Counted from the first letter of the stretch, positions 24,760 through 32,590 are shown. The stretch is 64,000 nucleotides of DNA from Candidatus Gastranaerophilales bacterium (GCA_944322545.1 CALUPF010000028.1:1-64000); one strand, 5' to 3'. Notes: generated from the letters alone by a model not told the origin. A program made the numbers and translations.

Positions 24760-25401
24760 GTGGAAGAAAAAGAAATTCAAGAAGTTGAAACAGTTGAAAA
24801 CACAGAAGCTGTTGAAACAGTAGAAGCTCAAGAAACAATCGTTGAAGAAAAACCTGCTAAAGGTAGAAAAGCTTCTAGAGGCAAAGGAAAAAGAAAAATC
24901 GAAACAGTTGAAAACGCTCCTCAATCTGAATGGAAAGAAAGAGTAGTTCAAATAAGACGTGTAACAAAGGTAGTTAAGGGTGGTAAAAAATTAAGCTTCA
25001 GAGCTATCGTTATCGTTGGTAACGGAAAAGGCCAAGTTGGTGTTGGCTGTGCTAAAGCTTCAGAAGTTATCATCGCTATTCAAAAAGCTATCGCTGAAGG
25101 CAGAAAAAATCTTATTTCAGTACCTATTTTCAAAACAACTATTCCACATCCTATCGTTGGACGTTCAGGTGCTGGTTCAGTTATGTTAAGACCTGCTTCT
25201 CAAGGTACCGGTGTTATCGCTGGTGGTGCAGTTCGTGCAGTATTAGAACTTGCTGGTATTGAAAACATCTTGAGTAAATCTTTAGGTTCAAAATCTCCAT
25301 TGAACGCTGCTAACGCAACTTTAGAAGCATTGAAAGAATTGAGAACTTTCGGTGATGTTGCTAAAAAACGCGGCTTGAGCCTTAAAGAAATGTTAAACTA
25401 G
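24760..25401 (+). CDS. rpsE: 30S ribosomal protein S5
   Basis: S5 is a decoding-site protein of the small subunit. The core from about residue 58 ([14 protein letters not shown]) through [21 protein letters not shown] and [13 protein letters not shown] is standard. In front is an extension of roughly 55 residues: first acidic with repeated VETVE/TVEN units, then Lys/Arg-rich. The whole protein is 213 residues against about 167 in E. coli. The start is GTG with AGG 7 nt upstream. It heads the local operon: rplR and rplF, the usual upstream neighbours, are absent. Confidence 0.96.
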   Translation: MEEKEIQEVETVENTEAVETVEAQETIVEEKPAKGRKASRGKGKRKIETVENAPQSEWKERVVQIRRVTKVVKGGKKLSFRAIVIVGNGKGQVGVGCAKASEVIIAIQKAIAEGRKNLISVPIFKTTIPHPIVGRSGAGSVMLRPASQGTGVIAGGAVRAVLELAGIENILSKSLGSKSPLNAANATLEALKELRTFGDVAKKRGLSLKEMLN

Positions 25402-25430
25402 TTACACAATCAATAAAGGAAATAATAAAA

Positions 25431-25622
25431 ATGGCTAAGGATAAATTAGAAAAAGTTTCGATTAAACTTACAAGAAGCTTAATCGGTTCTACAAAGGATC
25501 AAATCAAAGTTGTAAGAGCTCTTGGTTTGAAAAAAACAAACGATGTAGTTGAACACTACAACTCAGCTACTATTATGGGAATGGTAAACAAAGTTCCTCA
25601 TTTAGTTGAAGTAATCAAGTAA
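25431..25622 (+). CDS. rpmD: 50S ribosomal protein L30
   Basis: A 63-residue L30: KVSIKLTRSLIGSTKDQ and RALGLKKTNDVVEH are typical, with the C-terminal MVNKVPHLVEV. It sits between rpsE and rplO as in the ancestral spc operon. AAAGGAAA precedes the ATG. L30 is missing from most photosynthetic Cyanobacteria, so its presence here is a useful lineage observation. Confidence 0.95.
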   Translation: MAKDKLEKVSIKLTRSLIGSTKDQIKVVRALGLKKTNDVVEHYNSATIMGMVNKVPHLVEVIK

Positions 25623-25641
25623 TTAATGAAAGGTTTATAAA

Positions 25642-26094
25642 ATGGCAGATAAAATTACATTGGAAGATTTGAGACCTGCTGAAGGTTCTACACACAAATC
25701 AAAAAGAGTAGGCAGAGGCAGATCATCAGGACACGGTAAAACTTCTTGTCGTGGTCACAACGGTGAAGGACAACGTTCTGGAAACTCTCAAAAAAGAGGT
25801 TTCGAAGGTGGACAAATGCCTTCTTACAGACAAATGCCTAAATTAAAAGGTTTCACAAACTTTGCTGCATTGAACTATGCTGAAATCAACGTAAAAGACA
25901 TCGAAAAATTAGGTGTTGCTGAAATTGATTTGACATACTTAATCGAAAACGGCAAAGCTCACCCATCTTCTGAAGCTTTAAGAGTTTTAGGAAACGGTGA
26001 AATCTCAAAAGCTGTTACAGTTAAAGCTAGACACTTCACAGCTTCTGCTAAAGAAAAAATTGAAAAAGCTGGCGGAAAAGCTGAATTAGTATAA
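25642..26094 (+). CDS. rplO: 50S ribosomal protein L15
   Basis: A 150-residue L15 of the large subunit. The Gly/Arg/Ser-rich N-terminus (SKRVGRGRSSGHGKTSCRG) and FEGGQMPSYRQMPKLKGF are diagnostic. It is followed, unusually, by a strong hairpin-T-run before secY, so secY expression is probably separated or attenuated. Confidence 0.96.
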   Translation: MADKITLEDLRPAEGSTHKSKRVGRGRSSGHGKTSCRGHNGEGQRSGNSQKRGFEGGQMPSYRQMPKLKGFTNFAALNYAEINVKDIEKLGVAEIDLTYLIENGKAHPSSEALRVLGNGEISKAVTVKARHFTASAKEKIEKAGGKAELV

Positions 26095-26102
26095 AATTTA
26101 TT

Positions 26103-26139
26103 AAACTACATGTGCTGATTTTCAGCGCATGTAGTTTTT
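26103..26139 (+). terminator. terminator or attenuator between rplO and secY
   Basis: A 16-bp stem (26103-26118 with 26122-26137; one G-U) and 3-nt loop, with the T-run at 26135-26139. It lies inside what is normally a continuous ribosomal-secY transcript. Confidence 0.75.
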
Positions 26140-26222
26140 GACTATCTTATACCGCCTGAGTTGCAAAGGTTCATAAAATAAAACATTTGACTGGCGGGAG
26201 AGAACATGGAGAGAAAAAAATA

Positions 26223-27569
26223 ATGCAAAATGCAAGAATGAAACCACCATCAATGGACGATGTGGTATCTATGTTTCAGGCTTCGGGGTTGAAAGCCAAA
26301 CTTATTTTTACTTTCGCTATGATTGCGATTTTCAGATTAGGTGTTGCTCTTCCTTTATTTGGAATCAACAACGATGTTTTTTCAAGAATTGCACAAGGCA
26401 ACAATATCATCGGATTCATTGATTTGTTTTCTGGTGGTGCTTTAGCTAATGTGTCAATTCTTGCTTTAGGTATTGGACCTTACATCACAGCTTCAATTAT
26501 TATGCAATTGTTGACTGTTATTGTTCCTCATCTTGAACAGCTTCAAAAAGAAGAAGGCGAAGCAGGAAGAAGAAAAATTTCACAATATACAAGATATTTC
26601 ACTGTATTTATTTCATTCTTCCAAGCTAGTATTTTCCTTCTTTATTTATTACATCAAGCTCCTGCGGCAATTTTGCCAGGAGTAAACCATGTTATGTTTT
26701 TCATAGGTTCAGCTATAATTTTGACAGCTGGTTCTGTATTTGTAATGTGGTTAGCTGAATTGATGACAGAAAAAGGTATAGGCAACGGTGGTTCGTTGTT
26801 AATCTTTGTTGGTATTATTTCAAGAATACCTTATTACTGTGAAAAAACAGGTCAATTAGTTGCGAATGATTCTTCATTACAACTTGGTTTAATCGCATTG
26901 TTAGCTATTTTCTTCGCTACAATGGTATTAATTGTTGTTATGCAAGAAGCTGTAAGAAAAGTTCTTATCGTTAATCCAAAACGTCAGGTTGGTAACAAAA
27001 TATATGGTGGCGTGAATACATATATCCCATTTAAAATGAATCCTGGTGGGGTTATGCCAATCATCTTCGCAATTGCGATTTTGTTATTCCCTACAACAGT
27101 TATTAGTTTGATCGGTCAAACTAATCTTCCTGCTGGAGCTTTAAAAGATGCCATAACTTGGTTATCAACAACTTTGAGCCCTTCAGGTTGGGTACATTAT
27201 GTATTGTATTTCTTATTGATTGTTTTCTTAACTTTCTTTTATGCATCAATTATGCCTAATATGCAGCCAAAAGAAATTGCTAACAATCTTAAAAAATACG
27301 GTTCATCTATCCCTGGGGTAAAACCTGGTAAACCGACTGCTGAGCTTTTGGATAAAATTCTTTCAAGAATTACTTTGTTAGGTGCGTTGAGTTTAGGTGT
27401 GATCGCTTTGATTCCATCAGGCGCTTCTTACATAACAAATATTACAACCCTTCAAGGTATTGGTGCTACGTCTTTAATCATCATGGTTGGTGTTGCATTA
27501 GACTTTATCAACCAGATTAAAACACAGCTGCTTGCAAGAAATTATGAAAGTTTCTTGAAAGATAAGTAA
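26223..27569 (+). CDS. secY: protein translocase subunit SecY
   Basis: Channel-forming subunit of the Sec translocon. The 448 residues include ten hydrophobic helices and the family signatures GIGPYITASIIMQLL and PGVKPGKPTAE, with the cytoplasmic loop NPKRQVGNK. The start is the ATG at 26223 with GGAGAG 9 nt upstream; in-frame TTG and other codons further upstream are not positioned for initiation. A five-codon open frame at 26206 overlaps the Shine-Dalgarno and is probably chance. adk and map, common downstream partners, are missing. Confidence 0.96.
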   Translation: MQNARMKPPSMDDVVSMFQASGLKAKLIFTFAMIAIFRLGVALPLFGINNDVFSRIAQGNNIIGFIDLFSGGALANVSILALGIGPYITASIIMQLLTVIVPHLEQLQKEEGEAGRRKISQYTRYFTVFISFFQASIFLLYLLHQAPAAILPGVNHVMFFIGSAIILTAGSVFVMWLAELMTEKGIGNGGSLLIFVGIISRIPYYCEKTGQLVANDSSLQLGLIALLAIFFATMVLIVVMQEAVRKVLIVNPKRQVGNKIYGGVNTYIPFKMNPGGVMPIIFAIAILLFPTTVISLIGQTNLPAGALKDAITWLSTTLSPSGWVHYVLYFLLIVFLTFFYASIMPNMQPKEIANNLKKYGSSIPGVKPGKPTAELLDKILSRITLLGALSLGVIALIPSGASYITNITTLQGIGATSLIIMVGVALDFINQIKTQLLARNYESFLKDK

Positions 27570-27585
27570 GCAAAATTACTCATAT

Positions 27586-27618
27586 AAAAAAGCCTCTGAT
27601 TATTTCAGAGGTTTTTTT
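27586..27618. terminator. bidirectional terminator between secY and the J-domain gene
   Basis: Stem CCTCTGA/TCAGAGG (27593-27599 with 27605-27611), flanked by an A-run on the left and a T-run on the right, so it can end transcripts from both convergent genes. Confidence 0.8.
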
Positions 27619-28192
27619 AATTTGTACTTGTTGTAAAAGCTTTTATTACGTATTCAATTCCTCGTGAAACCAAGTCACATCCGTGCCAGAAAATTGCAGC
27701 AAAAACCAACATAGGAGCTGCATATGCTCTGATTAGTCCAGGTTGTGTTTTCATGTCAGAAAAAAGAATGTTTAACTTGTCAAAAAATCCAGAGTCGCAT
27801 CTGTCATTTTTGTATTGTTCAAGAATTCTTTCAAATTCGGAGTAATAAACTTTTGCTTCTGTTTCTCTTTTTTCGTATCTGTTTTTAACCCTGTCTTGGC
27901 GAGCTTTTTGTTCTTGTTCTTGTCTTTTTTCTGTTTCTGTTTTTACTCGTTCACTTGAGCTAGCAGACATATTTGCCGCTATTGTTTGATTATAAATTGT
28001 CCTAGCTGTTGGGTCAGAAAGAATTTCATAGGCTTCATTGACTTCTTTTAGTTTCTCTTGGCTTTCTAGTGAGTTGTTGTTTAAGTCAGGGTGCCATTTT
28101 TTTACAAGTCTTCTATATGCCAGTTTAATTTGTTCATCATTAGCTTGTGTTGGTATTTCTAATATGCGATAATAATTCTTTTGTGTCGTCAT
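27617..28192 (-). CDS. membrane-anchored J-domain protein
   Basis: A 191-residue DnaJ-family co-chaperone. The N-terminal J domain (residues about 5-70) has the HPD tripeptide in KKWHPDLNN, the part that stimulates DnaK ATPase. A charged Gln/Arg/Glu-rich helix follows. There is one hydrophobic segment near the C-terminus (APMLVFAAIFWHGCDLV), so it is probably tethered to the membrane. It lacks the G/F and zinc-finger regions of true DnaJ. It has no Shine-Dalgarno; an extended -10 TGATATAAT ends 6 nt before the ATG, implying a leaderless mRNA. It is inserted in reverse inside the ribosomal cluster. Confidence 0.87.
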   Translation of the reverse strand: MTTQKNYYRILEIPTQANDEQIKLAYRRLVKKWHPDLNNNSLESQEKLKEVNEAYEILSDPTARTIYNQTIAANMSASSSERVKTETEKRQEQEQKARQDRVKNRYEKRETEAKVYYSEFERILEQYKNDRCDSGFFDKLNILFSDMKTQPGLIRAYAAPMLVFAAIFWHGCDLVSRGIEYVIKAFTTSTN

Positions 28193-28198
28193 AGCTGA

Positions 28199-28207
28199 AT
28201 TATATCA
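28199..28207 (-). promoter_or_regulatory. extended -10 promoter of the J-domain gene
   Basis: TGATATAAT on the minus strand (TGn plus perfect TATAAT), ending 6 nt before the start codon. The predicted start site coincides with the ATG. Confidence 0.6.
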
Positions 28208-28280
28208 TACAAAGTTATTATCTTGTTTGTTAATAAAAGTTTCCCTTTTTGTATGTAATCTCTTGTTTTAGAAAACAAAG

Positions 28281-28314
28281 CAAAAAAAATGCTTACAAAA
28301 TCGTTGCAAGCATT
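28281..28314 (-). terminator. minus-strand rho-independent terminator without an assigned gene
   Basis: Arms 28288-28298 and 28304-28314 pair over 11 bp with one mismatch and a 5-nt loop. On the minus strand an eight-U run follows (A-run 28282-28289 on plus). The next gene on that strand begins only downstream of it. Confidence 0.65.
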
Positions 28315-28658
28315 AAATAAACACGAGGATATTAAGAGAGAGAGAGTATATGGATAAAAACTTATTAATCTTTTTTTAGTTTTGTAAGTTTAAAAACTTA
28401 AAGTCTTTATTATGGTTTTGTTTCTTCCTTTAAATTTTTGATTTCCCTTACTCTTATATAAAGTATTTTTAGAAACGAGAATTGCTTTTTTGCTTCTACA
28501 CTTGTTAATATTTCTTAATATTTTTAAGGAAATGCTTGTCCCATAGGCTTTTTGTTCTAGTTTTATTTTTTTGTTTTTTGTATTTACAACATTCAGCTAG
28601 CAAAAAAAATTGATTTTGTGTTTTAGATGACATTGGTTAAAGAAGAGAAGGAGTATAT

Positions 28659-29102
28659 ATGAAAATTTTTGCAGTTAACCAGTCTAATTCTTTTGTGCAG
28701 TCAAGAAATAACAAACAAAATGTTCAATTCAAAGGGCTTTTGGAGTTTAAGTCTTCTTCTTCAGATTCATATTCTTATCATGGTTGTCAAAGCGGCAGTA
28801 GTATAGATGGCAATTATGAGGGCTATGACGATCGTGAAGATTATGTTTATCACCCATTTATTGATGAAACAGAAGAAGAAGTTGATAAAGCGCTAAGAGA
28901 GAATAATTATTCTAGTGATTACGCAAGCTATGGATATGGTGGTGGTCGAACTGTTTCTACTGACAGAGGTTCTACATTACCTATAAAAAAAGCAGAATGG
29001 GCAAAATATTCTAAAAATAAATATTCAGTAAGTAGCTCAGTAAGAAACTTTATTGAGATGACTCTAGACAGATTTGGTTTAAGTCAGCATAAAGTTAAAT
29101 AG
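28659..29102 (+). CDS. low-complexity Ser/Tyr/Gly-rich protein, unknown function
   Basis: A 147-residue protein of no recognised family. It has an N-terminal NVQFKG segment, a Ser-rich tract (residues about 36-50), an acidic stretch with many Tyr and Asp/Glu (GYDDREDYVYHP), a YASYGYGGGR patch and a basic C-terminus. It looks intrinsically disordered, with no signal peptide or membrane segment. The ATG has AGAAGGAG about 7 nt upstream, an excellent ribosome binding site, and a perfect terminator follows, so it is expressed as a single-gene unit. Unusual tenant inside the ribosomal region. Confidence 0.7.
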   Translation: MKIFAVNQSNSFVQSRNNKQNVQFKGLLEFKSSSSDSYSYHGCQSGSSIDGNYEGYDDREDYVYHPFIDETEEEVDKALRENNYSSDYASYGYGGGRTVSTDRGSTLPIKKAEWAKYSKNKYSVSSSVRNFIEMTLDRFGLSQHKVK

Positions 29103-29116
29103 ATTTTTATATCTAA

Positions 29117-29153
29117 AAATAAAAGAGCAATTTTTATAATTGCTCTTTTATTT
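29117..29153 (+). terminator. strong rho-independent terminator
   Basis: A perfect 16-bp stem (29117-29132 with 29138-29153), 5-nt loop, T-rich 3' arm. It isolates the low-complexity gene from the infA operon. Confidence 0.88.
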
Positions 29154-29358
29154 ATTGTTTTTTAAATAATAAAATAATAAAAACTTTAATAAAACTTAAT
29201 ATAAAATCCCAAAAAGCCTATAAAAAGGGAATGTTTAACAAGTGCAATTTTATTAAATATTTCGCTAGATTAAATAAACAAACAATAAGAAATTTTAAGA
29301 AAATAGCTTAAAGTTTAATAAAATCAATGAAAAAAGCTTGCTTGTGATTTTTGAGCAT

Positions 29359-29406
29359 GTAAGATGAATATACAAGGGCGAATTATGCCCTTAATTGTAA
29401 TCTTAC
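29359..29406 (+). promoter_or_regulatory. palindromic promoter/leader element of the infA operon
   Basis: Outer arms GTAAGAT (29359-29365) and ATCTTAC (29400-29406) enclose inner arms AAGGGC and GCCCTT (29374-29379 with 29387-29392). The left outer arm overlaps a possible -10 box, so this may be a DNA operator, or only the inner hairpin may be in the RNA. Confidence 0.45.
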
Positions 29407-29453
29407 TTAAAAGGTGAATAAAAATCATCTGATAAGCTTGAAAAGAAGGTAAA

Positions 29454-29669
29454 ATGGCAAAAGACGTAATAGAATTTGAAGGCAAGATTTTAGAATCACT
29501 ACCGAACGCAATGTTCAGAGTTGAACTCGAAAACGGACATGAAATTCTTGCTCACATCTCAGGAAAAATCAGAAAGAATTTCATCAAAATTCTTCCAGGC
29601 GATAAGGTAAAAGTCGAAATGACTCCATACGATTTAACAAGAGGAAGAATCACTTACAGATTAAAATAA
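29454..29669 (+). CDS. infA: translation initiation factor IF-1
   Basis: A 71-residue OB-fold factor that occupies the ribosomal A site during initiation. [36 protein letters not shown] and the C-terminal [14 protein letters not shown] are standard. AAGAAGG lies just upstream of the ATG. First gene of the alpha-operon-like block; adk and map are not found before it. Confidence 0.97.
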   Translation: MAKDVIEFEGKILESLPNAMFRVELENGHEILAHISGKIRKNFIKILPGDKVKVEMTPYDLTRGRITYRLK

Positions 29670-29695
29670 CAGCTACGGCTTTATTTATATACAAG

Positions 29696-29714
29696 TGTCC
29701 CGCCTCTCGGGACA
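29696..29714 (+). other. GC-rich hairpin between infA and rpmJ
   Basis: TGTCCCG (29696-29702) pairs with CGGGACA (29708-29714) around a 5-nt loop. No T-run follows, so it is unlikely to terminate. Possible RNA processing or stability element. Confidence 0.5.
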
Positions 29715-29754
29715 TACGCGGCAAAAATAAAAAACACTAGATAAGGAAAACAAA

Positions 29755-29868
29755 ATGAAAGTAAGAGCATCAGTTAAGAAAATGTGCAAAGACTGCAAAT
29801 TCATTAGAAGAAGAGGCAGAATCACAGTTATCTGTAAAAACCCAAAACACAAACAAAGACAAGGTTAA
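29755..29868 (+). CDS. rpmJ: 50S ribosomal protein L36
   Basis: A 37-residue protein from ATG to TAA, beginning [14 protein letters not shown] and ending KHKQRQG. It has the zinc-binding form: Cys11, Cys14, Cys27 and His32. AAGGAAAA lies upstream. It is small but unmistakable, in the expected place between infA and rpsM. Confidence 0.95.
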   Translation: MKVRASVKKMCKDCKFIRRRGRITVICKNPKHKQRQG

Positions 29869-29876
29869 TTCCTTGT

Positions 29877-29909
29877 TGGCACAATCGAAACTTAGTTGAG
29901 GTAGTGCCA
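29877..29909 (+). other. stem-loop between rpmJ and rpsM
   Basis: TGGCAC (29877-29882) pairs with GTGCCA (29904-29909) around a 21-nt loop, within an unusually long 122-nt spacer. Confidence 0.4.
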
Positions 29910-29990
29910 GTAAATAAAATAGGTGCTGAGTAAGAATTTAAAATGGCGCCAGATACAAAAACAATCACTAAATTAAAATAAGGAGAAACA

Positions 29991-30356
29991 ATGGCAAGAT
30001 TGGCTGGGGTTGATTTACCCCGTAACAAAAGAATGATAATCGCATTAACCTATATCTATGGTATAGGACCAACTCGTTCTGCTAAAATTCTTGAAGCTTG
30101 CGGAATTTCACAAGACTTAAGAACAGACGATTTGACAGATGACGATATCAAAAAACTCAGAAATGAGCTTACAAACTATCACATTGAAGGTGACTTGAGA
30201 AGAGAAGAATCTCTTAACATCAAAAGACTTTCAGAAATCAACTCTTACAGAGGTATGAGACACAGAAGAAAACTTCCTGCAAGAGGACAAAGAACAAAAA
30301 CTAACGCTAGAACTAGACGTGGTAAAAAAACTGGTCCAGTTTCTAAGAAGAAATAG
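29991..30356 (+). CDS. rpsM: 30S ribosomal protein S13
   Basis: A 121-residue S13: [37 protein letters not shown], and the basic tail [31 protein letters not shown] precedes the ATG. It is followed by a 139-nt, locally GC-rich spacer with alternative RNA folds. Confidence 0.97.
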   Translation: MARLAGVDLPRNKRMIIALTYIYGIGPTRSAKILEACGISQDLRTDDLTDDDIKKLRNELTNYHIEGDLRREESLNIKRLSEINSYRGMRHRRKLPARGQRTKTNARTRRGKKTGPVSKKK

Positions 30357-30362
30357 CGGATT

Positions 30363-30438
30363 TTGACAGGCACGCCGTGTGAACGTAAGTGAACCCAGTG
30401 CCTATGCGTAGGCGGATGTTACTCCGCCGGAGCGTCAA
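30363..30438 (+). ncRNA. candidate structured RNA element between rpsM and rpsK
   Basis: TTGAC (30363-30367) pairs with GTCAA (30434-30438) and closes two arms: AGGCAC (368-373) with GTGCCT (398-403), and GGCGGA (411-416) with TCCGCC (423-428). A competing hairpin GCCTA/TAGGC (400-404 with 409-413) uses bases from both arms, so the two folds exclude each other. The GC content is visibly higher than in the surrounding DNA. Confidence 0.5.
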
Positions 30439-30495
30439 TAATCAAAGACTAGTACAAATAAGCAAAATAATAGTAATAATTTAAAGGAAATAAAA

Positions 30496-30882
30496 ATGGC
30501 AAGACCAATAAAAACAAAAAAGAAAGAAAAAAAGAATGTATTGCAAGGTGTTGTTCACATTCAATCAACATTTAACAATACAATCGTAACTTCTTGCGAC
30601 ACACAGGGTAATGCTATCGCATGGGCTTCAGCAGGCGGATGCGGCTTCAAAGGTGCTAGAAAAGGTACTCCATTTGCAGCTCAATCAGCAGCAGCTCAAG
30701 TAGCTAAAAAATCTGTTGACCAAGGAATGAAAAAAGTAGAAGTCTATATCAAAGGACCTGGTTCAGGCCGTGAAACTGCTATCAGAGCTATTCAGGCTGC
30801 AGGTTTAGAAATCACTTTAATCAAGGACGTTACTCCTATTCCACACAATGGATGTCGTCCACCTAAGAAAAGACGTGTATAG
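30496..30882 (+). CDS. rpsK: 30S ribosomal protein S11
   Basis: A 128-residue S11 of the platform: [39 protein letters not shown] and [15 protein letters not shown] are the family landmarks. AAAGGAAA precedes the ATG. It lies downstream of the structured spacer, making it (with rpsD and rpoA) the likely target if that element regulates. Confidence 0.97.
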   Translation: MARPIKTKKKEKKNVLQGVVHIQSTFNNTIVTSCDTQGNAIAWASAGGCGFKGARKGTPFAAQSAAAQVAKKSVDQGMKKVEVYIKGPGSGRETAIRAIQAAGLEITLIKDVTPIPHNGCRPPKKRRV

Positions 30883-30961
30883 TGATTTTCTTGCAGTTGG
30901 TTAAAATGCCGCTGTGAGAAGTCAAAGATAGTAACAAAAAAGAAAGACAAAGGAGTCAAAA

Positions 30962-31561
30962 TTGGCTAAATATACAGGACCTACAAATAAATTATTCCGT
31001 AACTTCGGTGTAACGGATTTATCTAACAGAAAGTTGGTTTCTTCTTTGAGACAGACTGCTTCAGGTCAGCATGGTGCTGCAAGAAAAAAACTTTCTGACT
31101 ATGCTATTCACTTAAATGAAAAGCAAAAAATCAGACTTACTTACTTAGTAAGTGAAAAACAATTCGCTAAATATTACAACAAAGCTGCTAGAACAAAAGG
31201 CGTTACTGGTACAGTTCTTTTACAATTATTAGAAAGAAGAGCTGACAACGTATTGTTCAGAGCTGGTTTTGCTACAACAAGAAGACAAGCTAGACAAATT
31301 GTTAACCATGGTCACGTTCTTGTTAACGGCAAAAAAGTTGATATTCCATCTTACCTAGTAAAACCAGGTGATGTTATAACTGTTAGAGCTAGAAGCTCAG
31401 AATTTGTTAAAACAGTTATGGAACCGTTAGATGTTGCTGCTCCACAATGGATGACAGTTGATGTTAACGAGCAAAAAATTACTTTTGATAGAATTCCTGA
31501 AAGAGAAGAACTCGATCCTGAATTCAAAGAACAACTCGTAATCGAGTACTATTCAAAATAG
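30962..31561 (+). CDS. rpsD: 30S ribosomal protein S4
   Basis: A 199-residue S4, primary binder of 16S rRNA and in many bacteria the repressor of its own operon. Seen: QHGAARKKLSDYAIHL, the S4 RNA-binding domain LERRADNVLFRAGFATTRRQA and VNHGHVLVNGKK. It lacks the zinc-type N-terminal cysteines. The start codon is TTG, set by AAAGGAG 7-8 nt upstream. Placement between rpsK and rpoA follows Firmicutes and Proteobacteria rather than photosynthetic Cyanobacteria. Confidence 0.97.
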   Translation: MAKYTGPTNKLFRNFGVTDLSNRKLVSSLRQTASGQHGAARKKLSDYAIHLNEKQKIRLTYLVSEKQFAKYYNKAARTKGVTGTVLLQLLERRADNVLFRAGFATTRRQARQIVNHGHVLVNGKKVDIPSYLVKPGDVITVRARSSEFVKTVMEPLDVAAPQWMTVDVNEQKITFDRIPEREELDPEFKEQLVIEYYSK

Positions 31562-31609
31562 TAATTAATCCACATTAACCTGAAAATTCACGAATTAGGA
31601 GAAAAACAG

Positions 31610-32590
31610 ATGGAATTAAAAATTAAATGTAATAACACAGTTACAAATTCAGACGGTTCACAATACGGTAAATTCGTAATCGAGCCGTTGGAAAGAGGAT
31701 TCGGAAACACAATAGGAAACGCATTGAGACGTGTATTGTTATCTTCACTAGAAGGTTCAGCTGTTACAGCAGTAAGAATCGAAGGTATCACTCACGAATA
31801 CACTGCAATTCCTGGTATCGTTGAAGACGTAATCGATATCATGTTAAACCTTAAAGGAATGGTTGTTAAAACTGATTCTAAAGAAGTTCAACAATTGAGA
31901 TTAGATGTTGACAAACCAGGCCCTGTTTTGGCTTCTGATATCCAACTTCCTGCAGGTGTTAAAATTGTTAACCCTGACTGGTTGATTTGTACGGTAGCTG
32001 AAGGCGGTTCAATCCACGCTGATATTCTTGTTGAATCAGGAAAAGGATACATTGCTCACGATGTATTGAAAGATGGCAAAAACGGACTTCCTATCGATAT
32101 GTTACCGATTGATGCTACATTTATGCCTATCAAACGTGTTAGCTACAACGTAGAAAACACTCGTGTTGGAGATGTTACAGACTTCGATAAATTGAACTTA
32201 GAAATCTGGTCAAACGGCTCTGTTGATGTAAGCAACGCTTTATCACAAGCTGCTAACATCTTAATCGAACACTTCATGCAAATCGCTGCTATCACAGGTA
32301 CTCCTGTTATAACAGTTCCTCAGGCTGCTGTGGTTGAAGAAGAAGTTGTTGCTGATGTAGCTGCTCCTACAATTTCAATCGAAGATTTGGAATTGTCAGT
32401 TAGAGCTTACAACTGCTTGAAAAGAGCAAGCATCAACAACATGGCTGAATTATTGAAAAAATCAGAACATGATTTGTTGAACATCAAAAACTTCGGTAAA
32501 AAATCTTCAGATGAAGTAATCGAAAAATTACACCAATTTGGTTTAGACTTAATGCCTAACCCAGAAGGTGTAGATTTAGAAGAAGTGTAG
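31610..32590 (+). CDS. rpoA: RNA polymerase alpha subunit
   Basis: A 326-residue alpha subunit. The N-terminal domain (assembly; FVIEPLERGFGNTIGNALRRVLLSS) and C-terminal domain (ISIEDLELSVRAYNCLKR, then IKNFGKKSSDEVIEKL, for UP-element and activator contacts) are joined by a flexible Val/Glu/Ala-rich linker. AGGAG lies 8-9 nt before the ATG. Normal length and operon position. Confidence 0.98.
   Translation: MELKIKCNNTVTNSDGSQYGKFVIEPLERGFGNTIGNALRRVLLSSLEGSAVTAVRIEGITHEYTAIPGIVEDVIDIMLNLKGMVVKTDSKEVQQLRLDVDKPGPVLASDIQLPAGVKIVNPDWLICTVAEGGSIHADILVESGKGYIAHDVLKDGKNGLPIDMLPIDATFMPIKRVSYNVENTRVGDVTDFDKLNLEIWSNGSVDVSNALSQAANILIEHFMQIAAITGTPVITVPQAAVVEEEVVADVAAPTISIEDLELSVRAYNCLKRASINNMAELLKKSEHDLLNIKNFGKKSSDEVIEKLHQFGLDLMPNPEGVDLEEV

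Larger units (their letters stand above)
28193..28658. other. 466-bp intergenic region, possible minus-strand small RNA
   Basis: No credible protein gene. It contains a short AG-dinucleotide run (near 28336-28346), a TAAGTTT/AAACTTA palindrome (near 28385-28400), and a minus-strand terminator at 28281-28314 that serves no annotated gene. The minus-strand stretch upstream of that terminator could encode a non-coding RNA. Confidence 0.45.
29103..29453. other. 351-bp intergenic region before infA
   Basis: Besides the terminator at 29117-29153 it is very AT-rich with no gene. Its right end holds a candidate promoter (TTGCTT 29338-29343, 16 nt, TAAGAT 29360-29365) and the palindromic element 29359-29406. 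Confidence 0.6.

Noticed and set aside
26206-26223. Short frame ATG-GAG-AGA-AAA-AAA-TAA directly upstream of secY
   Set aside because: It is simply the secY ribosome binding site read as codons.
28350-28379. Nine-codon frame after an AG-rich tract, ending before a small palindrome
   Set aside because: Too short to support, with no clear link to a downstream gene on that strand and no repeat of one amino acid typical of attenuator peptides.
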